Positions 28,970 through 39,154 are shown, numbered from the stretch's first letter. The stretch: DNA of 64,000 nucleotides from Falsiphaeobacter marinintestinus (GCF_007923355.1 NZ_VOGO01000001.1:62001-126000); one strand, 5' to 3'. Numbers and translations: made by a program. The notes: generated by a model from the sequence alone, not told the origin.

Positions 28970-30631
28970 TCATACCTCGATCGTTTTCGGACGGCGCCGT
29001 TCGAACCACATGACGATCATCAGGCGCGTGACGAAGATCGCAGTAAAGACAGAGGTCATGATGCCCAGACCCAGCGTGATCGCAAAGCCCCGCACCGGCC
29101 CCGAGCCCATGGCGAACAGGATCACGGCAGTGATGAAGGTGGTGATGTTCGCGTCCAGAATGGCGCTCAGCGCCTTTTCATAGCCCAGCTCAATGGCGCG
29201 ACTGGGTCCGCGTGCGGTCTTCAGCTCTTCGCGGATACGTTCAAACACCAGCACGTTGGCGTCCACCGCCATACCCACCGTCAGTACGATCCCGGCAATA
29301 CCCGGCAGGGTCAGCGTGCCGCCGATCATGCTGAGCAGGCCAAAGATCAGCGCGACGTTCAGGATCAGCGCAATGTTGGCAAAGATGCCGAACAATCCAT
29401 AGCTCAGCGCCATGAAGACCAGCACCGCCGCGAAGGCGACCATGGTCGCGACCTTACCCGCGTCGATGCTGTCCTGCCCCAGTTCCGGGCCGATTGTGCG
29501 TTCCTCAAGGAAGGTCAGGCCGGCAGGCAAAGCGCCTGCGCGCAGCAGAACCGCCAGTTGAGTGCTTTCCTCGACACTGAAGCGGCCCGTGATGATACCC
29601 GACCCGCCCGGAATATGTGACTGGATCACCGGGGCGCTGATCACCTCGTCATCCAGCACGATGGCAAACGGGCTGCCCACGTTGTCACGCGTATAGTCCC
29701 CGAACTTGCGCGCGCCGGATGTGTTGAACCGGAAATTGACCGCAGGCCGCCCGTTTTGATCAAACGCGGGCTGCGCATCGACAAGTTCCTCACCGGTCAC
29801 GACCGGCGCGGCTTCGATGATGTAATACTGTCCGGGCTCGTCAATCGACGGGACCAGCTTGTTGCCAATCCCGGCCGAGGCGTTCTGATCGCTCGTCCGG
29901 TTCACCACAGGGTTGAACGTCAGCTGGGCCGTGGTGCCGATGATGCTTTTCAATTCGGCCGCGCTGCCGATGCCCGGCACCTGAATCAGGATGCGGTCGA
30001 TGCCCTGTTTCTGGATCGTCGGTTCGCGGGTGCCCACCTCATCAATCCGGCGGCGTACGATTTCCAGCGACTGGCGCACCGTGCGCTCATCCGATGCCAG
30101 CTTTTCGGCCTCGGACAAGGTCACCACGATGTCACTGCCATCCGCAGCAACGATGATGTCGTTCTGACCGGCTGCGGTCAGGCTGGTGACCGGTCGGGCC
30201 AGTCCCCGCACGACTTCCAAAGCCCGCGCCATGCCTTCGGGCTGGCTAATACGCACGCGAATCTCATCCGGTTCGGATGGTTGCAGGCGGATCGTCCCGA
30301 TGGTGGCGCGTTCCGGACGCAGTGTGTCGCGAATCTCGGGCCACATGGCCTCCATCCGGTTGGCATAGACATCTTCGACCTGAACTTCGGCCAGCAGATG
30401 TGCCCCGCCGCGCAGATCAAGGCCAAGGTTCACCAGGGATGATGGCATCCAGCTGGGCCATTGCGCGGCCAGCGCCTGATTTTCAGGCGTGTCCGCGCCG
30501 ATCTCGATGGCGGCGATCGCGTCGTTGCTTTGCTCGACGCGCGTATAGAACGCATTCGGCAGGGCCAGTATCAAACCGGCCACGCAGACGAGCCAGATCA
30601 GGACCCGTTTCCAGGAATCAATTTGCAGCAT
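28970..30631 (-). CDS. secD: Protein translocase subunit SecD
   Basis: A 553-residue partner of SecF with a large periplasmic P1 region (LGLDLRGGAHLLAEV; RRRIDEVGTREPTIQKQG) and the conserved TM4 segment GMAVDANVLVFERIREEL. Length is typical for alphaproteobacterial SecD. Gene order yajC-secD-secF is the standard one; the 30-nt gap after yajC supports one operon. Confidence 0.97.
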   Translation of the reverse strand: MLQIDSWKRVLIWLVCVAGLILALPNAFYTRVEQSNDAIAAIEIGADTPENQALAAQWPSWMPSSLVNLGLDLRGGAHLLAEVQVEDVYANRMEAMWPEIRDTLRPERATIGTIRLQPSEPDEIRVRISQPEGMARALEVVRGLARPVTSLTAAGQNDIIVAADGSDIVVTLSEAEKLASDERTVRQSLEIVRRRIDEVGTREPTIQKQGIDRILIQVPGIGSAAELKSIIGTTAQLTFNPVVNRTSDQNASAGIGNKLVPSIDEPGQYYIIEAAPVVTGEELVDAQPAFDQNGRPAVNFRFNTSGARKFGDYTRDNVGSPFAIVLDDEVISAPVIQSHIPGGSGIITGRFSVEESTQLAVLLRAGALPAGLTFLEERTIGPELGQDSIDAGKVATMVAFAAVLVFMALSYGLFGIFANIALILNVALIFGLLSMIGGTLTLPGIAGIVLTVGMAVDANVLVFERIREELKTARGPSRAIELGYEKALSAILDANITTFITAVILFAMGSGPVRGFAITLGLGIMTSVFTAIFVTRLMIVMWFERRRPKTIEV

Positions 30632-30661
30632 TGCCCTGCCTTTTGAGTAAGTTACAGAGCT

Positions 30662-30949
30662 TTATTGATTTGCCGGCTCGGTCTTGTTCATGACCTGAGT
30701 GATGGTCGCCTTGACCACACGCACCTTAACGCCCTCGGCAATCTCGACTTCGATTTCGCCGTCTTCCTTAACCTTGGTCACCTTGCCGATCAGACCACCC
30801 TGGGTCACGACCTGATCACCGCGACGCAGCGCTTCGACCATCGCCTGATGCTCTTTCACTTTCTTCTGCTGCGGGCGGATCAGCAGGAAATACATGATCG
30901 CGAAGATCAGGATAAGAGGAAGAAACTGGGCGATTGCACCACTATCCAT
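30662..30949 (-). CDS. yajC: Preprotein translocase subunit YajC
   Basis: A 95-residue single-pass protein: a hydrophobic helix (LPLILIFAIMYFLLIRPQQKK), then the cytoplasmic KEHQAMVEALRRGDQVVTQGGLIGKV domain typical of YajC, a member of the SecDF-YajC complex. It is first gene of the unit. Confidence 0.96.
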   Translation of the reverse strand: MDSGAIAQFLPLILIFAIMYFLLIRPQQKKVKEHQAMVEALRRGDQVVTQGGLIGKVTKVKEDGEIEVEIAEGVKVRVVKATITQVMNKTEPANQ

Positions 30950-31099
30950 GGAAGTGTCCTTTTCGTGTCTGTCGGCGGGCGATCCCCGCTGAAATTTGGC
31001 CGGAACCTAAGCGCTGCTTGGGGGGTTTGCAAGGCGCGTACCCCGCGCGGCAGGGCGTCTGTTCAAAAAGATCCGCCTTCCCGGCCAAACGGCACCAGA

Positions 31100-31768
31100 T
31101 CACCGCACGCCAATCGGCAGGTGCTGCCGGAACGCTTCGGTTTCAGCCGGGTCCGCCTCCTGCCCCGTAAATCCCTTGATATACCCGTCCAGCCGCGCAA
31201 ATCGCACGTCCATCGGCTCGCGCACATCCAGCGCGTGATACCCCAGTTGCATGTAATACAGGATCCGCGCCCGCACATCGGCGTCAGCCTCATCATACCC
31301 GTGGCGTACAAACATGGCCGTGACGGCCTCTAACCGCTTGCGATCAGCCGTATCGATCCGCTGACGCACCGACCCATCCCGCCGCGACCATTCCCGCACG
31401 GCAAAATCCAGACCGCGATCAAACAGGCTTGTGTCCAGAAAACACAGAAAGAAGTTCAGCACGCCGCCGGTAATCGTCTCCGTTGGTTTCACACACAACC
31501 GTTCTATCGTCGCTGTATTGCGATCTTCCCAGTCGTCCAGAAGCACCTCAAGCAAATGCTTGCGGCTCTTGAAATACCAATAAAAACTTGACCGCGACAC
31601 GCCCAGCCGGTCGCCGATGGCCAAAACCTTGACCTCGGCAACGCCATCGCTGACCAGAATATCGCGAGCGACGTTCAGCCAGTCATCCCGCGTGACTTTG
31701 ACATGGCCGACCAAAGGTTCCTTGTCCGGATCATCCCGGTGCAACACCGGGCGCGTGCGTTTGGCCAT
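31100..31768 (-). CDS. TetR-family transcriptional regulator
   Basis: A 222-residue regulator. Residues about 25-70 form a TetR HTH (WLNVARDILVSDGVAEVKVLAIGDRLGVSRSSFYWYFKSRKHLLEVLLDDW). The C-terminal ligand domain is helical (FFLCFLDTSLFDRGLDFAVREW). It starts 1 nt after the mttB-family stop and so belongs to the methylated-amine operon, which it probably controls. The inverted repeat at 35772 upstream of the first operon gene is a candidate operator. The start MAKRTRPV is chosen by the family layout. Confidence 0.9.
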   Translation of the reverse strand: MAKRTRPVLHRDDPDKEPLVGHVKVTRDDWLNVARDILVSDGVAEVKVLAIGDRLGVSRSSFYWYFKSRKHLLEVLLDDWEDRNTATIERLCVKPTETITGGVLNFFLCFLDTSLFDRGLDFAVREWSRRDGSVRQRIDTADRKRLEAVTAMFVRHGYDEADADVRARILYYMQLGYHALDVREPMDVRFARLDGYIKGFTGQEADPAETEAFRQHLPIGVR

Positions 31769-31769
31769 G

Positions 31770-33302
31770 TCAGCTCTCCGGTGCGGCACCGCCCCGTGCG
31801 GTGCCCTTTTCGATATAGCTGTTCAACGCCTCCAGCCGCGCCCCGTCAATATCGGGCCGTGCATCCGCCGCCAGAATGTCCTTCCAGATCTGCGTCGCAC
31901 GCGCACTCGCTGTCAGACCGCCTTTTTCGGTCCAACTGCCAAAGTTCGACCAATCCGCGACCAGTGGTTCATAGAATTCGGTCTGATACCGCTCCATCGT
32001 ATGGCCTGCGCCAAAGAAATGTCCGCCCGGCATAACCTCGGCCAGCGCATCCAACCCGATCTCGGCATCCTCGGCCGAGGTTGCAGCGCACATTTCCGCA
32101 ACCATTTGAAGCACTTCCATGTCGGTGATCATCTTCTCGTATGACACGGTCAACCCGCCCTCAAGCCACCCGGCGGCGTGAATGACAACCGTTGCGCCCG
32201 CCATCAGACAGCCCCACAGCGCAAACTGCGTCTCATTTGCCGCCTGTACATCGTTGATATTAGACGCAGATCCCGATGCACAGCGCCACGGCAACCCGAT
32301 AAGGCGCGCAAGCTGTCCGGCGGCCAGCGACGCCTTGAAATGTTCAGGCGTGCCAAATGCGGGCGCGCCCGATTTCATATCCACGTTCGACGTGAACGTC
32401 CCATAACACACGGGCGCACCCGGATTTACCAATTGTGTCAATGTGATGGCAGCCAAAGCTTCGGCGTGGGACAGGGTCATCGCCCCGGCCACGGTGATCG
32501 GTGCCATCGCGCCCATCAGGGTAAACGGAGTCACAATCGACACTTGCCCGGCCTTGGCAAAATCGATCAGCCCCTGCGCCATCGGAATGTCCAGCGTGCG
32601 CGGGCTGTTGGTGTTGATGATGGTATAGCAATGCGAATTCGCCGCAAAAGCATCGTCTGACAAGCCACGGAAATCACGCAACATTTCGAAGCTCTCGATC
32701 ACCTGTGGCGTCCCGCGCGAATATACGAACGGCAGCTTGTCCGACAGGGTCAGTTGTGCGTCCATGGTAAAGTAATGGCGCAGGTTCGGGGGCACATCCT
32801 GCGGCTCGACCACGGGTGGCACCATGTGCAGCACGTCAAACGCTTGTGTCAGTTGCACAAACTCACGGTAGTCGCGCGCTGAACCGGGCCGGCGCCCACG
32901 CTCAAGATCTGTGGCATGTGGCGCACCTGCGCCGGGTTGAAACACCAGCGATCCCGGCTCCAGCACGATATCGCGATGCCGCGCCCCGGCCAGACAGGGG
33001 ATCGATTTCGGAGCGGTCGCCAGCGCCGCTTCGACCATCTCGCGCCCGATATGCACCATCTCGGTCGCATCATCGACAATCGCCCCGCCCTGACGAAACA
33101 CCTTGCGCGCCTCGGGCAGCAGCACCTTGACGCCCAGATCCTCCAGCACGCTCAGCGCAGCCTCGTGAATCGCCGCGATCCGATCGTCGGAAAACACGGG
33201 CATCTGCGGAAACGGATTGCGCAGATTGCGGTAATCCACCACACGCTTGGGCTCGGTGTCGGCAATACGTCCGCGCCGCCCTCCGCTGCGCCCGCTCCTC
33301 AT
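31770..33302 (-). CDS. MttB-family (trimethylamine-type) methyltransferase
   Basis: A 510-residue member of the MttB superfamily. The conserved parts are the N-terminal RIAAIHEAALSVLEDLGVKVLLPEA, MAPITVAGAMTLSHAEALA and GGHFFGAGHTMERYQTEFYEP. Archaeal MttB uses pyrrolysine; this gene reads through with no internal TAG, so it is a non-pyrrolysine member, a group that includes glycine betaine and other quaternary-amine demethylases. The start overlaps the stop of the flavoprotein gene (ATGA), showing coupling. The neighbours imply that it demethylates a methylated amine upstream of dimethylglycine/sarcosine oxidation. Confidence 0.88.
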   Translation of the reverse strand: MRSGRSGGRRGRIADTEPKRVVDYRNLRNPFPQMPVFSDDRIAAIHEAALSVLEDLGVKVLLPEARKVFRQGGAIVDDATEMVHIGREMVEAALATAPKSIPCLAGARHRDIVLEPGSLVFQPGAGAPHATDLERGRRPGSARDYREFVQLTQAFDVLHMVPPVVEPQDVPPNLRHYFTMDAQLTLSDKLPFVYSRGTPQVIESFEMLRDFRGLSDDAFAANSHCYTIINTNSPRTLDIPMAQGLIDFAKAGQVSIVTPFTLMGAMAPITVAGAMTLSHAEALAAITLTQLVNPGAPVCYGTFTSNVDMKSGAPAFGTPEHFKASLAAGQLARLIGLPWRCASGSASNINDVQAANETQFALWGCLMAGATVVIHAAGWLEGGLTVSYEKMITDMEVLQMVAEMCAATSAEDAEIGLDALAEVMPGGHFFGAGHTMERYQTEFYEPLVADWSNFGSWTEKGGLTASARATQIWKDILAADARPDIDGARLEALNSYIEKGTARGGAAPES

Positions 33303-35707
33303 CGTCGCATCGCTTTGCCGTCCGGGTCATAGGGCGACGGCGCGACAACCCTGGCCGGCCGTTCGATCCCCACAACATGCACCGACAGATCAGTGCCCTC
33401 AGCCGTCAGATCCGTGTTCACCATGGCCAGCGCATAAGATTTACCCAAGCTATGCCCGTACCCGCCCGAGGTGACAAACCCGACGCGTTCGCCGCCTTTC
33501 CAGACCGGCTCATACCCGCTCGCATCCGCATCCAGACTGTCGACTTCCAGCGTCACGATCTTTTGCGCCGGTCCGTTGCCATCGCGTTCTTTCAACGCCT
33601 CGGCCCATCCGACAAAATCGCCCTTGTCCCAGTCGATCCAGCGATCCATGCCGGTCATCCCCGGTGTATAAAGCTGCGTGAACTCCGCCGACCAGATACC
33701 ATAACTTTTTTCCAGCCGCAGGCTGAGCAGCGCGTTAAAGCCAACCTCGCGCAGACCGAATTCAGCCCCCGCATCCAGTAACATCCGCCGCAGCGCCGCG
33801 TGATCGCCCATCCGGCAGTTGATCTCGAATCCCAACTCGCCCGTCACCGACATCCGCGCCACGCGCGCCCGGATCAGGCCAATATCGAACCGTCCACAGC
33901 CCATGAACGGCAACGCGCCCACCGGATCCGCGCTCAGCTTTTCGATCACCTTGCGGCTGTTGGGACCAGACAGCGAAAACCCGGCAACCTCTTCGCCCAG
34001 ATCGCGCACCGTCACGCCCTCGTCCAGATGGTCGGCAAACCACCGCATGTGCCAGGACCGCAGATAATACGACCCCATGATCCACCAGGTGCCATCGCCC
34101 CAGTTGAACAGCGTCAGATCGCCCTTCAACCGCCCGGTTTCGCCCAGCGCCACAGCCAGCCTTGCCCGCCCCGGTTTGGGCAGCTTGGTGGCAAAGATCC
34201 GGTTCAGCCATGCCTCGGCCCCCGGCCCCGACACCTCATACCGTGAGAACCCGGTGATATCGAGCAGGCCCACGGTGTCCCGCACCGCCCGGCATTCCTC
34301 GGCGACAATCGGGAAGGCGTTCGACCGCTTGAGAGTCGGCGTTTCGACAAAATCCTCGGACGGCGCGAAATATAACGGCACCTCAAGATCCCAGCTTGTC
34401 CCCCACCGGCACCCGGCCGCCGTCATCGCGTCATGCGCTGGCGCCATTTTCAATGGCCGCCCCGCCGGAAGCTGTTCGTTCGGATAGGTCATCACAAACC
34501 GGCGCGAATAGAACTGCCCCGTCGTCTGTCGAATGTATTCGCGGTTTTCGGCAAACGACCCATAGCGCGCCACATCCATCGAATAGACATCCGCCTCGGG
34601 CTCACCATGGACCATCCATTCCGCCAACGATTTCCCCACGCCCCCGCCCTGCAGGAACCCGGCCATCACCGCGCAGGCCGACCAATAGCCCCGTTTGCCC
34701 GGCACCGGCCCGACCAGAGGGTTGCCATCGGGCGAGAACGTGAACGCCCCGTTGACCCAGGTCTTGACCCCGACGTTTTCCAGCGTCGGATACCGCTCAT
34801 AGGCACAAACCAACTCCTGTTCGATCCGGTCGGTTTGTTCCTGAAACAGCTCCATCCCGTAATCCCACGGGGCGCCGTCCATGGCCCAATGTTCGTGATC
34901 GACCTCGTAAATCCCGACCAATAGTCCCTTCTGATCCTGCCGGGTATAGGTGAACCCTTCCAGATCGACGGTCATCGGCACCTCGAAATCAAGCTGCTCC
35001 AACGCGGGCACGGACTCGGTGACAAAGTAATGATGCTTCAGCGGCGATACCGGCAGTTCGATCCCCGCCATGCGGCCCAACTGCTTGGCCCACAGCCCCC
35101 CGGCATTCACCACATGCTCACAGGTGATCGTGCCTTTGTCGGTGATCACCTTCCAGCCATCCGCCGTCTGCTCCAAAGCTTCAACCTTGGTATGCTCGAA
35201 ATACGACGCACCGCGTTTGCGCGCGGCCCCCGCATAGGCATGTACCGTACCTGTGGTGTCCAGATACCCCTCACGATCCGCCCACATGCCGCCCAAAATA
35301 CCCTCGGTCGACATCAGCGGGTTCAACCGCCCCGCCTCTTGCGGGGTCACCAGCCGACAATCGTCAATGCCAATGGACTGAAACACCCGATACGCCGATT
35401 GCAGCCACTCCCAACGATCCGGAGTCCCCGCCAGCGTCAGCCCACCTGTCATGTGCAACCCGATATCCTGCCCGCTTTCGGCCTGAATTTCGCTCAGCAA
35501 GTCGATGGTATAGGCCTGCAACACCGCCATGTTGGGATCCGCGTTCAACGCGTGAAATCCCCCCGCCGCATGCCAGCTTGATCCCGCCGTCAGAACCGAG
35601 CGTTCCAGTAGACACACATCCGTCCAGCCCAGCTTGGCCAGGTGATACAGAACGGACGTACCAACCACGCCCCCACCGATGACGACAACCCGATAGTGTG
35701 AGTTCAT
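33299..35707 (-). CDS. FAD-dependent dimethylglycine/sarcosine dehydrogenase-like protein with GcvT domain
   Basis: An 802-residue two-part enzyme. The N-terminal DAO-type FAD domain has the dinucleotide motif VVVIGGGVVGTSVLYHLAKLG and the flavinylation-type SSWHAAGGFH. From about residue 430 a GcvT/aminomethyltransferase domain begins (GTSWDLEVPLYFAP, VGLLDITGFSRYEVSGPGAE, GELGFEINCRMGD), which passes formaldehyde to tetrahydrofolate. This is the layout of dimethylglycine and sarcosine dehydrogenases. The start MNSHYRVVV follows GGGAGG at 5 nt. It heads the operon with the mttB-family and tetR genes. Confidence 0.9.
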   Translation of the reverse strand: MNSHYRVVVIGGGVVGTSVLYHLAKLGWTDVCLLERSVLTAGSSWHAAGGFHALNADPNMAVLQAYTIDLLSEIQAESGQDIGLHMTGGLTLAGTPDRWEWLQSAYRVFQSIGIDDCRLVTPQEAGRLNPLMSTEGILGGMWADREGYLDTTGTVHAYAGAARKRGASYFEHTKVEALEQTADGWKVITDKGTITCEHVVNAGGLWAKQLGRMAGIELPVSPLKHHYFVTESVPALEQLDFEVPMTVDLEGFTYTRQDQKGLLVGIYEVDHEHWAMDGAPWDYGMELFQEQTDRIEQELVCAYERYPTLENVGVKTWVNGAFTFSPDGNPLVGPVPGKRGYWSACAVMAGFLQGGGVGKSLAEWMVHGEPEADVYSMDVARYGSFAENREYIRQTTGQFYSRRFVMTYPNEQLPAGRPLKMAPAHDAMTAAGCRWGTSWDLEVPLYFAPSEDFVETPTLKRSNAFPIVAEECRAVRDTVGLLDITGFSRYEVSGPGAEAWLNRIFATKLPKPGRARLAVALGETGRLKGDLTLFNWGDGTWWIMGSYYLRSWHMRWFADHLDEGVTVRDLGEEVAGFSLSGPNSRKVIEKLSADPVGALPFMGCGRFDIGLIRARVARMSVTGELGFEINCRMGDHAALRRMLLDAGAEFGLREVGFNALLSLRLEKSYGIWSAEFTQLYTPGMTGMDRWIDWDKGDFVGWAEALKERDGNGPAQKIVTLEVDSLDADASGYEPVWKGGERVGFVTSGGYGHSLGKSYALAMVNTDLTAEGTDLSVHVVGIERPARVVAPSPYDPDGKAMRR

Positions 35708-35771
35708 TGCGGCCTCCCGAAACAGCATTCCCGGGCGACGTTAGGTGAGTCGTCAATTTCAGTCTAGACAA

Positions 35772-35796
35772 TTGTGTCCAATACTTTCCGACACAA
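35772..35796. promoter_or_regulatory. Inverted repeat upstream of the flavoprotein operon
   Basis: TTGTGTC, a 10-nt spacer and GACACAA form a perfect 7-bp dyad 65-90 nt before the start of the dehydrogenase gene. It is a plausible operator for the TetR protein at the end of the same operon. Only the dyad is seen; the assignment is inferred. Confidence 0.4.
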
Positions 35797-35841
35797 CGTT
35801 TCCTCCAGACAGCAGACACTCAGATCAGATGGTTTCAACAG

Positions 35842-38800
35842 TCAGACCTGATCGTCCTGACACATGGCACGCGTCACCAGTCCGCTTTTCCGGGCCAACC
35901 GGTCCGCCTTGGCCAAATGCCGGGCTGACAGATCCGCGTCGCCAGACCGCGCGTACAATCGCGCCAGGGTCGCGTGAATGCGCGGCAAGAAATACACATC
36001 CCCCGTCGCGTCGGCCCGGGCAATCGCGATCTCGGCCGCGGCGACTCCAGCGGCAATCGCCCCGGCCGCCAGCAGGATCTCGGCCCTGACCCCGTACCAG
36101 TTCGCCAGTTGAACCCCAGCGTCCGTGGCCTCGAACACCGCAATGCCCTCATCCGCCGCCGCAATTCCTGCCTCAACCTGCCCCCTCTGGCCCAACGCCC
36201 AGCCCTGCATCACCAACCCGGTGCCCAACCAGAACGGGAAATCATGTTTGCGGCTGATTTCAACGGCCTTTTCGCCATACTCCAGACAGCCGGACACGTC
36301 CCGCTCGAAAAAGAAATACTCTGCACACAGCGCGTAATGGATCGCAGCCGCATAGGCGTTTTCATTTGCCAGGGCCAAGGTTTCGGACAGTTTCCAAAAG
36401 CCCCGCGCCTTGTCAGATCGTCCCAGCATCGCCGCAACCCAAGCCGCATAAGATGCACAGGCCACAGCCGAGTTCTGCGCCGGATAGGTCGAGGGGGCCG
36501 CGTTCCCTATCGCTGCCAGCCCGGCCTCCAGATATTGCAGAGATTCCTCAAGACGCCCCTTGTGCATCAGGACCTCGCCCATGCTCGAATTGGCCTGCAA
36601 GGTCAGCGCCGCGTCATCAACCTGCGCGGCCATCACCAACAGCTCCCGCGCATGATCCAGCGCATCATCCAGCTGCCCCGCAACCCAGGTGTGAATCCAC
36701 AACCCCACCAAGGCCCGAACCTGCGATTTGAACGACCCGCCCGTCTGGCTCAGCTTCCTAGCCCGCCGGTACGTCGCCCCAACCTCTGCGGCCCCAAACC
36801 CGCTTAACACCGTCAACGCCGGGGCAAGCGCCAGTTGCAGCTTCAACTCGCGCGCCTCGGTCCAGATCGCATCGCCCTCCAAAAGCGCCAGCCCGTCGCG
36901 GGCAAATGCCACCGCTTCTTCCATGGCCGACCGGTGCAGCGCGGCATTGCTGGCATGGGTCCACAGGGTCACCGCCGTCTCGGTCTCTCCGGCCTCCTGA
37001 AAATGCCAGGCCAGCGTTTCGGGGCGTGGTGCGGAGGCGGTCTCCAGATACTGCGCGATCTTCAGATGCATCTGCCGCCGGTCCGCTGGCGCGATCATAC
37101 GATACGCCGTGTCATGGATCAGCATATGCCGATAGGTGATGCCGCCCCCGTCAACCAGCACGAACCCCATTTGCACCAGACGGTCCAGATCTGCGTTCAG
37201 CGCATCGACGTCCAACCCCAGCAGATCCGCCAGCATGTTTGCTGACACCCCCGGCCCAGCCACCGCAATCACGAACAGGATCTGGCGCGACCGGTCATCC
37301 AACGCCCCGACCCGCACGGCAATGACCGCCTGCACCGTATCCGGCAGCTCTGTCCCCGGATCGGCACCCCCCTGCGCCGCCAAAGCCAGCTCTTCCAGAA
37401 AAAACGGATTGCCCGAGGCCCGACCAACCAGAGTGTCCGCCACCTGATCACTCAGATCCGACATCTCGCGCAGCAACGACAGGCTGTCGCCATGTCCCAG
37501 CGGCGACAGCGGCAAAACGGTCTCGGACAACGCCCGCCCTTCAACCGGGCGCGTTGTCAGCAGCAAGAACACCGGATGCCGGTCAATCTGGCGGATCAGG
37601 GCATCCAGATAGGCATGCGACGTGCTGTCGATCCAGTGAACGTCTTCAAACACGATCACCAGCGGTCCATCAGAACACGCCGCGAACACCAACCGGTCGA
37701 TCACCTCGAACCGGCGGTGCTGGCGCTCATGGTCCGACAGATGGTCCAGCGCCGTTCCCGACTGCACCGCATCATCAAACAATTCGCTCAACAAGGCGGT
37801 GTCGATATCGTCCTTCGCGATCTGCAAGGCCCGCTCCGGATCAAGCGACAGACACAGGTCACGCACCGGGGCCAGCGTGGTGTTCGTGGTTCTGGGCAGG
37901 CATTGCAGCTTTCTCAGGCCAACACCGCGTTGCGCGGTCACCGCCAGAAACTCGGCCGTCAGACGCGATTTGCCGATCCCCGCAGGGCCCGACAACACAA
38001 CCGCCTGCCCCTCGCCCCCTGTCAGCCGGTCCAGCCCACTGGTCAGAAACGCCATCTCGGCCTCGCGCCCGACAAATCGGGTTTGCCGTTTCAGCGGTCG
38101 CGCAGGTATCCCGGCGCGGCTTTGCGGAGCCGTCACAACCCGGTGCCCAAGCGGCGCGGGTACGGTGTCAACCTCATCCCCCAACTGCGCGCGCACCTCA
38201 TCCGTGATCACAATGCTGCCGGGCGGGGCCTGACGCGACAGATCCGACGCCGCATGCTCGATCCCGCTTGGCAACACCCAGTCGGTCTCGGCCTCAGGAT
38301 GCAGCACCGGGATCAACCCGGCGGCAATCCCGATCGAAACCGACGTTCCAGCCGCACGCAAATCATCCGCCTCGGGCGCAATCAGGATATCATCGCCACA
38401 ACTCACTGCGCGCCGGGCGACATCCTCGAACAACAGATCGCGCCCGAACACCGCCGAGAACCCATCGATCATCATATGCATCAGCTGCCCGTGATCGGCC
38501 TCGATCCGGTCCCGCGCCATGGCCAGAAACGCATCCTTCGCCCCTGTCTGACCCTGATCCCCCTCAAACCGCACGAACAGCTTGGCAACCAGCCGCTGCT
38601 CTTGCAGAGGTTTCGCCTCAGCGTCCGATGGCCCCGGATCCTCCGCGCCGTCATGTTCAATCACCCCGACAAAGCGAAACCCAAGCCCGTGATGGGTTTT
38701 CACCAGAACATCCCCCTCCGCCCCATCGCGCAGCGCCTTGCGCACAAGGCTCATGGTGGTCTGCAACGCCGCTTCCGACACGTTGGGCGGCCAGAACGCG

Positions 38801-38955
38801 TCCAGCAATTCGGCCTTGGTCACCAACCGATCACGGCGTTCCACCAGAAAGATCAGAACATCAAAGGCCTTGGGTGAGACCGCAACAACCCTGCCCCGGT
38901 TGCGCAATTCGCGCATCTCCGGGTCCAGCTCAAATGCGTCGAACGAATAAACCAT
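35842..38955 (-). CDS. Winged-helix regulator with ATPase and TPR domains
   Basis: A 1037-residue signal-transduction ATPase. Residues 1-95 are an OmpR-type winged helix (FDAFELDPEMRELRNRGRVV, VSPKAFDVLIFLVE, GLGFRFVGVIE). About 130-270 resembles a degenerate nucleotide-cyclase homology domain (LVAKLFVRFEGD, SIGIAAGLIPV, GSIVITDEVRAQLGDEV) without obvious metal-binding aspartates. About 290-600 is a MalT/STAND-like AAA module with FVGREAEM, Walker A LSGPAGIGKSRLTAEFL and Walker B PLVIVFEDVHWID. The remainder is TPR-like helical repeats. It is upstream of, and on the same strand as, the methylated-amine operon, which it may activate. Confidence 0.88.
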   Translation of the reverse strand: MVYSFDAFELDPEMRELRNRGRVVAVSPKAFDVLIFLVERRDRLVTKAELLDAFWPPNVSEAALQTTMSLVRKALRDGAEGDVLVKTHHGLGFRFVGVIEHDGAEDPGPSDAEAKPLQEQRLVAKLFVRFEGDQGQTGAKDAFLAMARDRIEADHGQLMHMMIDGFSAVFGRDLLFEDVARRAVSCGDDILIAPEADDLRAAGTSVSIGIAAGLIPVLHPEAETDWVLPSGIEHAASDLSRQAPPGSIVITDEVRAQLGDEVDTVPAPLGHRVVTAPQSRAGIPARPLKRQTRFVGREAEMAFLTSGLDRLTGGEGQAVVLSGPAGIGKSRLTAEFLAVTAQRGVGLRKLQCLPRTTNTTLAPVRDLCLSLDPERALQIAKDDIDTALLSELFDDAVQSGTALDHLSDHERQHRRFEVIDRLVFAACSDGPLVIVFEDVHWIDSTSHAYLDALIRQIDRHPVFLLLTTRPVEGRALSETVLPLSPLGHGDSLSLLREMSDLSDQVADTLVGRASGNPFFLEELALAAQGGADPGTELPDTVQAVIAVRVGALDDRSRQILFVIAVAGPGVSANMLADLLGLDVDALNADLDRLVQMGFVLVDGGGITYRHMLIHDTAYRMIAPADRRQMHLKIAQYLETASAPRPETLAWHFQEAGETETAVTLWTHASNAALHRSAMEEAVAFARDGLALLEGDAIWTEARELKLQLALAPALTVLSGFGAAEVGATYRRARKLSQTGGSFKSQVRALVGLWIHTWVAGQLDDALDHARELLVMAAQVDDAALTLQANSSMGEVLMHKGRLEESLQYLEAGLAAIGNAAPSTYPAQNSAVACASYAAWVAAMLGRSDKARGFWKLSETLALANENAYAAAIHYALCAEYFFFERDVSGCLEYGEKAVEISRKHDFPFWLGTGLVMQGWALGQRGQVEAGIAAADEGIAVFEATDAGVQLANWYGVRAEILLAAGAIAAGVAAAEIAIARADATGDVYFLPRIHATLARLYARSGDADLSARHLAKADRLARKSGLVTRAMCQDDQV

Positions 38956-39154
38956 AGCCTGTCAACAATCCCGGCGCGTGCAAAACGCCCCACAAACCGG
39001 GTCGCCATCAGGGGATCACGCCGGGGCCGAGCATGGCAACTAAGCCTTTCGTTGACAAGCCAGCGCGCGCGGTGCGCCTGCATCACAATTTCGCGCGATT
39101 CAGATATCGGCCCGCAAAAGCGGGATACGGCAAGGCGGGACTGACTGGGAGAAG

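Noticed and set aside
31770-33302. Pyrrolysine in the MttB-family protein
   Set aside because: The gene reads through without an internal TAG, so no pyrrolysine codon exists.
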